A stretch of 6,175 nt of DNA from Candidatus Sodaliphilus fimicaballi. GTDB taxonomy: Bacteria; Bacteroidota; Bacteroidia; Bacteroidales; Muribaculaceae. Below are positions 1-6,175 of the stretch, piece after piece. Location: positions 1 to 6,175 of the forward strand of contig JAGHTV010000226.1 in the NCBI GenBank assembly GCA_018065165.1, read 5' to 3'. Positions within the stretch are counted from its first letter, which is position 1, and every line of letters begins with the position of its first letter. The translations under genes and the position numbers were made by a program. The notes below the pieces were generated by a model. The model had not been told where the DNA came from and did not search any database. It saw only the letters and a program-made list of their open reading frames with translations.

Positions 1-900
1 GTCTATACCGATGTTACAATCGAGAAATTCATGCAAGGCAGTTCTCACATAACATTCAACTCGGTAGCACAATACAATCGTTTTAAAGATCGCATTGACA
101 AGCATAACGCAACTACAGGTCAACACATAAGTTGCGGCCTTCGCATCAACCCAATGTGCTCGGTAATTGAGACCGACATTTATAATCCTTGCACCCCGGG
201 ATCGCGTTTTGGCGTTACAGCTGACATATTGCAAGATATCCCAGATGGATTAGAAGGCTTCCACTTCCATGCACTATGCGAGTCAACCAGCTACGATCTT
301 GAGAAAGTACTGGAAGCAGTAAAAGAGCAATTTGGACAATATCTACCCAAATTGAAATGGTTGAATATGGGCGGCGGTCACCTCATGACTCGTAAGGATT
401 ATGATGTCGAGCATCTCATATCATTACTCAAGAAATTCAAAGCCGAATACCCTAATTTGAACCTCATACTTGAGCCCGGCAGTGCATTTTGCTGGCAAAC
501 GGGAGACCTTGAAGCAACAGTTGTAGATGTTGTTGAAAATTGTGGCATTAAGACTGCAATAGTAGATGTATCATTTGCATGTCATATGCCCGACTGCCTT
601 GAGATGCCTTACAAACCCAAGATCACACAAGCACTTGACGAAGTTGACCAGAGCAAACCCACTTATCGCATTGGAGGCAACTCGTGCTTGAGTGGCGATT
701 ACACCGGAGACTGGAGTTTTGACCACGAGCTCAAGGCGGGCGAAAGGCTCACATTTGAAGACATGAACCATTATACTACAGTCAAGACAAGTATGTTTAA
801 CGGCATCGATCATCCTGCATTTGTTCTTGAACGACTTGATGGGGCACAAATCTTATTACGCGAGTTCACTTACGAAGATTACAAACAACGCATGAGTTAG
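1..900 (+). CDS. nspC: Carboxynorspermidine/carboxyspermidine decarboxylase, 3' part (5' end outside window)
   Basis: This PLP-dependent fold-III decarboxylase removes the carboxyl group from carboxyspermidine or carboxynorspermidine in the last step of the aspartate-semialdehyde route to spermidine, in the cytoplasm. The frame is open from base 1, so 299 residues are visible. The family is usually about 375-385 residues, so roughly 80 are missing, including the region that should hold the PLP-binding lysine. Visible family signatures are CGLRINPMCS near 133-162, HFHALCES near 265, the glycine-rich GGGH (GGG at 370-378) that contacts the PLP phosphate, EPGS at 472, and the CLSGD motif with the cysteine at 685 that supplies the catalytic cysteine from the partner subunit in this fold. 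It ends in TAG, while every complete gene downstream ends in TAA. It is separated by 79 bp and a predicted promoter from the next gene, so it is probably a separate unit. In Bacteroides this enzyme makes spermidine; substrate preference cannot be told from sequence alone. Confidence 0.93.
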   Translation, partial: VYTDVTIEKFMQGSSHITFNSVAQYNRFKDRIDKHNATTGQHISCGLRINPMCSVIETDIYNPCTPGSRFGVTADILQDIPDGLEGFHFHALCESTSYDLEKVLEAVKEQFGQYLPKLKWLNMGGGHLMTRKDYDVEHLISLLKKFKAEYPNLNLILEPGSAFCWQTGDLEATVVDVVENCGIKTAIVDVSFACHMPDCLEMPYKPKITQALDEVDQSKPTYRIGGNSCLSGDYTGDWSFDHELKAGERLTFEDMNHYTTVKTSMFNGIDHPAFVLERLDGAQILLREFTYEDYKQRMS

Positions 901-909
901 GATTTAGGT

Positions 910-929
910 CTAATATACTTGTATATTAG
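910..929. promoter_or_regulatory. Perfect 20-bp palindrome, candidate operator over the -33 element
   Basis: The half-sites CTAATATAC (910-918) and GTATATTAG (921-929) are exact reverse complements separated by TT. The centre overlaps the predicted -33 element (918-921) of the promoter in front of the Crp/Fnr-type gene. A perfect dyad of this length at this position is what a dimeric regulator site looks like, and the neighbouring regulator is the obvious candidate for autoregulation (inference). It does not resemble the E. coli CRP site TGTGA-N6-TCACA. As RNA it could form an AT-rich hairpin, but no U-tract follows (the next bases are GCCGAAAAAAATG), so an intrinsic terminator for nspC is unlikely. 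Confidence 0.6.
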
Positions 930-949
930 CCGAAAAAAATGTAATTTTG
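918..949 (+). promoter_or_regulatory. Predicted Bacteroidetes-type promoter for the Crp/Fnr-led operon
   Basis: TAATTTTG at 942-949 matches the Bacteroidetes -7 consensus TAnnTTTG exactly. CTTG at 918-921 matches three of four bases of the -33 TTTG, with 20 bp between the elements, a normal spacing. Transcription would start at about 953-957, giving a leader of about 25 nt before the ATG at 980. No Shine-Dalgarno sequence precedes that ATG, as is usual in this phylum; the leader is A/T-rich instead. No comparably placed promoter was seen in the very short gaps between the downstream genes. Confidence 0.7.
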
Positions 950-979
950 CATGTTAATTGTAAAACTACATAAATCCCA

Positions 980-1681
980 ATGATAAAAAAGAGTACGCTC
1001 GAAGAAGTCATCAGCAAAGATCTGGCTGCGATATGGACAATCCTCACCCCCGAGGAGAAACATGTGGTAGCTGACAATTTTATCATTCGCAAGTATAAGA
1101 AAAATCAAATCATATATGCCGAGCGCGACGAGCCCACTTACCTGTGGTGTCTTCTCAAAGGTAAAGTAAAATTGATGAAAGATGGCATGGGTGGTCGTCA
1201 GCAAATTTTGCGTCTATATCGTCCCATCCAGTATTTTGGGTATAGAGCATTTTTTGCCCAGGAACCCTATGTATCAAGTGCCGTCGCCTTTGAGGAATCG
1301 ACTGTGGGTACCTTGCCCATGAAGCTTGTTGAAGAATTAATCGACAAGAATCGCAAACTTGCATGGTTCTTTATCCACGAGTTGTCAAAGAACCTAGGTG
1401 GCAGTGATACCAAGATTGTCACACTTACCCAGAAACACATTAGAGGTCGCCTGGCCGAAGCACTAACACTTATGCTCGACCATTATGGTTACGAAGAAGA
1501 TGGCGAAACCATGAAAATCTACATGGCTCGCGAGGATCTTGCCAATCTGTCAAACATGACAACATCAAATGCCATCAGGACTCTGTCAGCATTTGTGCAA
1601 GAAAAGATTATAACCGTTGACGGTCGACGCATAAAGATATTGAACGAAGAGACATTGCGTAACATCAGCAAATTTGGGTAA
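980..1681 (+). CDS. Crp/Fnr-family transcriptional regulator
   Basis: This 233-residue protein has the usual two-domain layout and length of the family. An N-terminal cyclic-nucleotide-binding-type beta-barrel lies at about residues 25-120 (KGKVKLMKDG at 60-69), followed by a dimerisation helix at about 120-165 and a C-terminal winged helix-turn-helix at about 182-220 (AREDLANLSNMTTSNAIRTL). The ligand-binding loop reads YFGYRAFFAQEP-YVSSA. The Glu of the CRP 'GE' and the Arg of 'RSA' are absent, so cAMP is an unlikely ligand. Only one cysteine (C57) is present, so an FNR-type Fe-S cluster is excluded. The ATG at 980 follows the predicted promoter with no in-frame alternative that keeps the full barrel. 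Its stop overlaps the next start (TAATG), which suggests translational coupling. The upstream palindrome makes autoregulation plausible. Regulon and signal are unknown. Confidence 0.9.
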   Translation: MIKKSTLEEVISKDLAAIWTILTPEEKHVVADNFIIRKYKKNQIIYAERDEPTYLWCLLKGKVKLMKDGMGGRQQILRLYRPIQYFGYRAFFAQEPYVSSAVAFEESTVGTLPMKLVEELIDKNRKLAWFFIHELSKNLGGSDTKIVTLTQKHIRGRLAEALTLMLDHYGYEEDGETMKIYMAREDLANLSNMTTSNAIRTLSAFVQEKIITVDGRRIKILNEETLRNISKFG

Positions 1682-2238
1682 TGAAGATAGCACAACAAAA
1701 AAGAAAAGAGAATATCGCTGAATACCTGTTATACATGTGGCAGGTAGAGGATATCATACGCGCCTGCAACCGTGACATTGAGGTCATTGACAAGAATGTC
1801 ATCTCTCAGTATCAAGCCGATGAGGATACCCATGCACAAATGCGTGACTGGTGGGAATCGCTCATAAAGATGATGGAACTTGAGAATGTTAAGGATAAGG
1901 GACACTTGCAAATTAACAAGAATGTCATAATACGCCTTACCGACCTCCATCTCGAACTCGTAAAGAACGAGAAATACCCCGACTATGGTGCTGATTACTA
2001 TCGCACCCTACCCTTCATTGTTGAGTTGCGTGCCAAGCATGGTAACACCGAGAATGCAGCAGGCGAACTCGAAACATGCTTTAACGCACTTTACGGATTG
2101 CTTATGCTAAAACTACAGGGCAAGGAAATAAGTAAAGAGACCGAAGTGGCCATGGCACAAATATCTCACTTCCTGGGCTTGCTTGCAGCATACTTTGTAA
2201 AATATGAAGCGGGAGAGCTTGAAACAAATGAACTATAA
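1681..2238 (+). CDS. DUF4924 family protein, function unknown
   Basis: This 185-residue protein starts MKIAQQKRKENIAEYLLYMW, an opening I recognise from the Bacteroidales DUF4924 family, which has no established function. It appears soluble and almost entirely alpha-helical. There is no signal peptide and no clear membrane segment, and the hydrophobic stretch at about 161-173 (ISHFLGLLAAYFV) looks like an amphipathic packing helix. Conserved-looking features are W20, the acidic/aromatic run DTHAQMRDWWES at 49-60, and a C-terminal helix pair at about 124-175. No catalytic motif is visible. The ATG overlaps the stop of the Crp/Fnr-type gene by one base (TAATG), so the two are probably made together. 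That hints at a shared role, for example as a partner of the regulator, but this is only inference from position. Confidence 0.85.
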   Translation: MKIAQQKRKENIAEYLLYMWQVEDIIRACNRDIEVIDKNVISQYQADEDTHAQMRDWWESLIKMMELENVKDKGHLQINKNVIIRLTDLHLELVKNEKYPDYGADYYRTLPFIVELRAKHGNTENAAGELETCFNALYGLLMLKLQGKEISKETEVAMAQISHFLGLLAAYFVKYEAGELETNEL

Positions 2239-2242
2239 CAAA

Positions 2243-3106
2243 ATGAATATATTAGTTACTGGAGCAAACGGTCAATTGGGCAATGAAATGCGCAATGAGC
2301 TAAGTGGAGACAGCAAATATAATGTTGTCTATACTGATGTTGCCGAGCTTGACTTGACCAATGCAATGGCATTAGAACAGTTTTTCTCGACACATACTAT
2401 TGATGTGGTCGTAAACTGTGCCGCATACACTGCAGTCGATGCTGCCGAAGACAATGAAGCAATATGTCGGCTAGTAAATGTAGAAGCAGTTAAACTTCTT
2501 GCAACTGCAGCACACAAATATGGGGCAAAGGTTGTACATGTGTCAACCGACTATGTATTTGATGGCAAAGGTTGCCGTCCCTATCGCGAAGATGACACAA
2601 CATGTCCCCAATCGGTTTATGGCTTCACTAAACTTGATGGAGAGAAAGAACTATTTAATGCTGCCCCCGATAGCGTTGTGCTACGCACCGCTTGGCTATA
2701 CTCACCCTATGGTAAGAATTTTGTAAAAACAATGCTCACTTTGGGAAGCACACGCGACTCACTTAATGTAGTTGTTGACCAAGTGGGAACCCCTACTTAT
2801 GCACACGACTTAGCGATTGCAATTAAGGCCATTATTGACGCCGACAAGTGGGTAGCAGGCATTTATCACTTTAGCGACGAAGGAGCAATCTCATGGTACG
2901 ACTTTACCAAGGCCATTCACCGCATTGCAGGGATTACAACTTGCAATGTATCGCCATGTATGAGCGACCAGTTTCCTGCTAAAGCTGCACGCCCCAATTA
3001 TAGCGTGCTTGACAAGAGTAAAATCAAGGCCACATATGGCATCACAATACCCTACTGGGAAGACAGTCTTAAACACTGTATAAATCGTATTAAAACTGAT
3101 GAGTAA
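2243..3106 (+). CDS. rfbD: dTDP-4-dehydrorhamnose reductase
   Basis: RmlD/RfbD reduces dTDP-4-dehydro-L-rhamnose to dTDP-L-rhamnose with NAD(P)H, the last step in making the rhamnose donor for surface polysaccharides. The 287-residue product is of normal length. It has the Rossmann dinucleotide motif TGANGQLG (residues 6-13), [12 protein letters not shown] (58-69), STDYVFDG (101-108), the YxxxK catalytic pair Y126 and K130 with T102 completing the short-chain dehydrogenase triad, and the C-terminal substrate-site stretch [13 protein letters not shown] (249-261). I chose the ATG at 2243 because the Rossmann strand begins right after it ([10 protein letters not shown]) and it lies 4 nt after the previous stop. 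ATG codons at 2228 and 2204 are in frame but would overlap DUF4924 and add a non-conserved tail. No rmlA, rmlB or rmlC is next to it here. Its last 8 bases overlap prfC. Confidence 0.95.
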   Translation: MNILVTGANGQLGNEMRNELSGDSKYNVVYTDVAELDLTNAMALEQFFSTHTIDVVVNCAAYTAVDAAEDNEAICRLVNVEAVKLLATAAHKYGAKVVHVSTDYVFDGKGCRPYREDDTTCPQSVYGFTKLDGEKELFNAAPDSVVLRTAWLYSPYGKNFVKTMLTLGSTRDSLNVVVDQVGTPTYAHDLAIAIKAIIDADKWVAGIYHFSDEGAISWYDFTKAIHRIAGITTCNVSPCMSDQFPAKAARPNYSVLDKSKIKATYGITIPYWEDSLKHCINRIKTDE

Positions 3107-4676
3107 CGTTAACGAAATATCAAAACGACGCACTTTTGCGATCATCTCGCACCCTGATGCGGGTAAAACAACACTGACCGAGAAACTGCTGCTATTTGGT
3201 GGTGCTATCCATGTTGCAGGTGCAGTTAAGTCAAACAAAATCAAGAAAACAGCAACCAGCGACTGGATGGAAATTGAGAAACAACGTGGTATCTCAGTTG
3301 CAACTTCAGTTATGGGTTTCAATTATGGCGATTACAAGATTAACATTCTTGACACCCCTGGTCACCAGGACTTTGCCGAGGACACCTACCGCACCCTTAC
3401 AGCCGTTGATAGTGTAATCATCGTTGTCGATGTAGCAAAGGGCGTTGAGAGCCAAACTCGCAAACTTATGGAAGTGTGCCGCATGCGCAACACTCCCGTT
3501 ATTATCTTTGTAAACAAACTTGACCGCGAGGGACGCGACCCATTTGACATTCTTGACGAACTTGAAAACGAATTGAAGATTAGTGTTCGACCTTTGAGTT
3601 GGCCCATAAACATTGGTGCTAAATTCAAGGGTGTCTACAACATCTATGAACACAGTCTTAACTTGTTCCAACCCGACAAGCAACATGTGACCGACCGCGT
3701 TGAGATAGCCGACATTAACGATCCTACTATCGACGACGCTGTAGGTGAAGCCGATGCTGCACAACTTCGCAACGACATCGAACTCATTGATGGTGTTTAT
3801 CCCGACTTTGAGGTTGAGGATTATCTCGAAGGGCAAGTAGCACCAGTATTCTTTGGTTCGGCACTCAACACATTTGGTGTAAAAGAGTTGCTTGACTGTT
3901 TTGTACGCATAGCTCCATCGCCCCGCCCCGTCGAGGCTGAGGAACGCAAGGTAGAGCCCGTTGAGGAAAAATTCTCGGGATTCGTGTTTAAGATTCATGC
4001 CAACATGGATCCCACCCATCGCAGTTGTATTGCCTTTGTCAAAGTATGTTCTGGTGTATTCCGCCGCAACGAGGTATACAAGCATGTGCGTAGTGGTAAG
4101 ACATATCGCTTCTCGGCACCTACAGCCTTCATGGCCCAAAAGAAGGAAATCATTGACGAAGTATATCCTGGCGATATCGTAGGTTTGCCCGATAATGGCA
4201 TTTTCAAGATTGGTGATACCATAACCGAAGGCGAGGATTTGCACTTCAAGGGACTGCCTAGCTTCTCACCCGAGATGTTTAAGTATATCGAAAACACAGA
4301 CCCCATGAAGACCAAGCAGCTCAATAAGGGTATTGAGCAACTCATGGATGAGGGTGTAGCACAGTTGTTTGTAAATCAATTCAACAACCGTAAGATTATA
4401 GGCACAGTAGGTCAACTGCAGTTTGAGGTAATACAATACCGTCTGTTGCACGAGTATGGTGCCCAATGCCGCTGGGAACCCATTCATCTATACAAAGCTT
4501 GCTGGATTGAGAGCGAAGATACCGAAGTTCTTGAAGCTTTCAAGAAACGCAAACATCAGTTTATGGCAGTAGACCGTGAGGGACGAGATGTGTTCCTCGC
4601 CGACTCAGGATATGTGCTGCAAATGGCACAACAAGATTTCCCCAAAATCAAGTTCCACTTCACTAGCGAATTCTAA
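3099..4676 (+). CDS. prfC: Peptide chain release factor 3 (RF3), translational GTPase
   Basis: RF3 is a cytoplasmic GTPase that drives RF1/RF2 off the ribosome after peptide release and contributes to translational quality control. The 525-residue protein matches the family length (E. coli RF3 is 529). GTPase motifs are intact: G1 SHPDAGKTT (17-25), the switch region [14 protein letters not shown] (54-67), G3 DTPGH (85-89), G4 NKLD (139-142) and G5 GSAL (253-256). A beta-barrel domain 2 follows at about 290-385, then the RF3 C-terminal domain, including VGQLQFEV (437-444). The [13 protein letters not shown] stretch and the C-terminal domain separate it from EF-G and TetM-type proteins. The ATG sits inside the end of rfbD (ATGAGTAA, an 8-nt overlap), so translation is probably coupled. 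RF3 is dispensable in many bacteria, so essentiality should not be assumed. Confidence 0.97.
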   Translation: MSNVNEISKRRTFAIISHPDAGKTTLTEKLLLFGGAIHVAGAVKSNKIKKTATSDWMEIEKQRGISVATSVMGFNYGDYKINILDTPGHQDFAEDTYRTLTAVDSVIIVVDVAKGVESQTRKLMEVCRMRNTPVIIFVNKLDREGRDPFDILDELENELKISVRPLSWPINIGAKFKGVYNIYEHSLNLFQPDKQHVTDRVEIADINDPTIDDAVGEADAAQLRNDIELIDGVYPDFEVEDYLEGQVAPVFFGSALNTFGVKELLDCFVRIAPSPRPVEAEERKVEPVEEKFSGFVFKIHANMDPTHRSCIAFVKVCSGVFRRNEVYKHVRSGKTYRFSAPTAFMAQKKEIIDEVYPGDIVGLPDNGIFKIGDTITEGEDLHFKGLPSFSPEMFKYIENTDPMKTKQLNKGIEQLMDEGVAQLFVNQFNNRKIIGTVGQLQFEVIQYRLLHEYGAQCRWEPIHLYKACWIESEDTEVLEAFKKRKHQFMAVDREGRDVFLADSGYVLQMAQQDFPKIKFHFTSEF

Positions 4677-4681
4677 TCAAT

Positions 4682-6112
4682 ATGGATACAACTATATTAA
4701 AACAACTATATGCCCAGCATGTGGGCAGCGAGTGTACCGAGGTTGTAGAACTTCCCGGTTCAGGCTCAAACCGCAGATACTTCCGTCTATTAGGCGAACA
4801 GACTCTTGTTGGTGTAATTGGCGAAGTAAAGGAAGAGAATGAGGCATTCCTTTACATGGCACACCAGTTTAAGGGAAAAGGGTTAAATGTGCCTGAGGTT
4901 TACCTTGAGAGCGATGACCACATGGCATATATCCAAGAGGACCTTGGCGACAGCATACTGTTCAACGAAATTGAGAAGGCAAGAAAGACGCGCGTTTTTG
5001 GCGAGGAAGAAAAGCAACTTATTGCCAAGACCCTACGCCAACTGTGCCAATTCCAGTTTGCTGGAGCCGATGGTTTTGACTTTTCAAAGTGCTACCCTGC
5101 TGCCGAGTTCAACCGCCGTTCAATCATGTGGGACCTCAACTACTTCAAGTACTGCTTCCTCAAAGCTACTGGACTTGAATTTCTTGAGGACAAACTCGAA
5201 GATGACTTCCAACGCATGGCCGATGTGTTGCTACGCAGTAATAGTGCTACATTCATGTATCGCGACTTCCAGTCACGCAATGTGATGATCAAGAACGGTG
5301 AACCATGGTTCATCGACTTCCAGGGGGGACGCAAGGGTCCGTTCTACTACGATGTAGCATCATTCCTGTGGCAAGCAAAGGCTAACTTCCCCAACTCGCT
5401 CCGCCAGGAAATGCTTAAGGAATACATCACAGCACTGCGCAAGTACAAACCCGTAGACGAACAATACTTCTATTCACAGTTACGCCATTTTGTGCTATTC
5501 CGCACACTTCAGGTGCTGGGTGCCTATGGTTTCAGAGGCTACTTTGAAAAGAAGCCACACTTCATGCAAAGCGTACCTTTTGCAATCAACAACCTACGCG
5601 AATTGCTAAAGGCTCCGTATGTGGAATATCCCTACCTCAATAAGATACTCAACGACCTTGTGAATATGTCACAATTCACCGATGGTCTGCAGAAGCGTTC
5701 ACTTACAGTGAAAGTGATGAGTTTCGCATACAAGAAAGGTATTCCCGACGACACATCGGGCAATGGTGGCGGATATGTATTTGACTGCCGTGCCGTGAAC
5801 AACCCCGGTAAGTATGACCGATACAAACCATTTACAGGACTTGACGAATCGGTAATCAAGTTCATTGAAGAAGATGGTGAGATTTTCCCATTCCTCGAAC
5901 ATGCATCGGCACTCGTCGACGCCCATGTTAAGAGATTCATTGAGCGCGGTTTCACCAACCTGATGATATGTTTCGGCTGTACCGGTGGCCAGCACCGCTC
6001 GGTATATAGTGCACAGTGGATGGCAAAACACATCAACGAGAAGTTCAATGTGAAGGTAGAACTTATCCACCGCGAGCAAAACATTGAGCAGACATTTAAT
6101 GTAAGAAAATAA
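4682..6112 (+). CDS. AmgK-like aminosugar kinase fused to a RapZ C-terminal domain
   Basis: This 476-residue protein has two domains. Residues about 20-310 form an aminoglycoside-phosphotransferase/choline-kinase-type fold. The catalytic loop is MYRDFQSRN (192-200), with D195 as the probable base and N200 as metal ligand. The usual His of HxD is replaced by Tyr, and the metal motif is IDFQGGRKGP (211-220, D212). The IDFQ...GP pattern resembles AmgK, which phosphorylates MurNAc and GlcNAc at C1 in cell-wall recycling. Residues about 340-470 match the C-terminal domain of RapZ: SFAYKKGIP (347-355), YVFDCR (365-370), GCTGGQHRSVY (432-442) and HRE (463-465). The RapZ N-terminal P-loop ATPase is absent and the kinase takes its place. 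In E. coli that RapZ domain binds glucosamine-6-phosphate and small RNAs. The gene starts 5 nt after prfC and ends 7 nt before a nucleotidyltransferase gene, consistent with a salvage pair. Domain calls are firm; the sugar substrate and the role of the RapZ part are inferred. Confidence 0.88.
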   Translation: MDTTILKQLYAQHVGSECTEVVELPGSGSNRRYFRLLGEQTLVGVIGEVKEENEAFLYMAHQFKGKGLNVPEVYLESDDHMAYIQEDLGDSILFNEIEKARKTRVFGEEEKQLIAKTLRQLCQFQFAGADGFDFSKCYPAAEFNRRSIMWDLNYFKYCFLKATGLEFLEDKLEDDFQRMADVLLRSNSATFMYRDFQSRNVMIKNGEPWFIDFQGGRKGPFYYDVASFLWQAKANFPNSLRQEMLKEYITALRKYKPVDEQYFYSQLRHFVLFRTLQVLGAYGFRGYFEKKPHFMQSVPFAINNLRELLKAPYVEYPYLNKILNDLVNMSQFTDGLQKRSLTVKVMSFAYKKGIPDDTSGNGGGYVFDCRAVNNPGKYDRYKPFTGLDESVIKFIEEDGEIFPFLEHASALVDAHVKRFIERGFTNLMICFGCTGGQHRSVYSAQWMAKHINEKFNVKVELIHREQNIEQTFNVRK

Positions 6113-6119
6113 CTTCAAT

Positions 6120-6175
6120 ATGAAGGCAATGATATTTGCAGCCGGGCTTGGTACCCGGCTGCGTCCATTAACCAA
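6120..6175 (+). CDS. Sugar-1-phosphate nucleotidyltransferase, N-terminal 18 codons (MurU-like)
   Basis: The frame runs off the window edge after MKAMIFAAGLGTRLRPLT, the nucleotide-binding signature (GxGTRLxPLT) of sugar-1-phosphate nucleotidyltransferases. The AAGLGTRLRP form is closer to MurU and mannose-1-phosphate guanylyltransferase-like enzymes than to RfbA, which usually reads AGGSGTRLYP. Coming directly after an AmgK-like kinase (7-nt gap), it would fit the step that turns MurNAc-1-phosphate into UDP-MurNAc. Eighteen residues cannot prove the substrate; a thymidylyl-, guanylyl- or other uridylyltransferase remains possible. Confidence 0.8.
   Translation, partial: MKAMIFAAGLGTRLRPLT

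Noticed and set aside
910..940. The palindrome as an intrinsic terminator of nspC
   Set aside because: The stem is almost all A/T and is followed by GCCG and an A-run rather than T residues; its overlap with a promoter -33 element fits an operator better.
2204..2242. Longer N-terminus for rfbD from ATG at 2204 or 2228
   Set aside because: The extra residues overlap the end of DUF4924 and precede the Rossmann strand that normally begins the protein; 2243 gives the usual RmlD N-terminus. The 2228 start remains a weak alternative.
3306..4244. Long open frame (312 codons) on the minus strand opposite prfC
   Set aside because: It lies wholly inside prfC, has no recognisable domain and no promoter, and is explained by codon bias of the sense gene.
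6140..6160. GC-rich inverted repeat AGCCGGG / CCCGGCT with a 7-nt loop, like a terminator or attenuator
   Set aside because: It falls on the codons for the conserved AGLGTRL motif of the nucleotidyltransferase and has no T-tract after it, so coding constraint explains it.
5699..6175. Minus-strand open frame of 158 codons opposite the kinase-RapZ gene, running to the window edge
   Set aside because: It covers the strongly conserved RapZ-like domain and the nucleotidyltransferase start on the sense strand; the antisense product has no recognisable motif.
6120..6175. The last gene as rfbA, completing a rhamnose cluster with rfbD
   Set aside because: The visible AAGLGTRLRP differs from the usual AGGSGTRLYP of RfbA, and the adjacent AmgK-like kinase favours a MurU-like enzyme; not fully excluded with 18 residues.

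Overview
The window reads as a piece of a Bacteroidales chromosome. The evidence is a promoter of the Bacteroidetes type (TAnnTTTG -7 element), no Shine-Dalgarno sequence in front of any start codon, and proteins typical of that order: a DUF4924 protein, a carboxynorspermidine/carboxyspermidine decarboxylase, and a sugar kinase fused to a RapZ C-terminal domain. The family (Bacteroidaceae, Muribaculaceae, Prevotellaceae or another) cannot be fixed by eye. All genes lie on the + strand and coding density is very high. There is no sign of mobile DNA, tRNA, rRNA, CRISPR or prophage.

Layout. Positions 1-900 hold the 3' part of nspC, a polyamine biosynthesis gene whose 5' end is outside the window. 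Positions 901-979 are the only real intergenic gap. It holds a perfect AT-rich 20-bp palindrome (910-929) whose centre covers the -33 element of a predicted promoter (-7 element at 942-949). From 980 onward six genes are packed almost end to end: a Crp/Fnr-family regulator (980-1681), a DUF4924 protein (1681-2238), rfbD (2243-3106), prfC (3099-4676), an aminosugar-kinase/RapZ-C fusion (4682-6112), and the first 18 codons of a sugar-1-phosphate nucleotidyltransferase (6120 to the edge). The junctions are -1, +4, -8, +5 and +7 nt, so a single transcript from the 942-949 promoter is the simplest reading.

How the genes may work together. The last two genes look like an AmgK/MurU-type peptidoglycan salvage pair, in which an anomeric sugar kinase is followed by a uridylyltransferase. 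The kinase carries a C-terminal domain homologous to the part of RapZ that, in E. coli, senses glucosamine-6-phosphate and binds RNA. rfbD supplies dTDP-L-rhamnose for surface glycans. prfC (release factor 3) is the translation gene in the group. The first gene is a Crp/Fnr-type regulator, seemingly without cAMP-binding residues or an Fe-S cluster, and it may control the operon through the palindrome. Most genes here belong to known families. The most notable points are the kinase-RapZ fusion and the operator-like palindrome.
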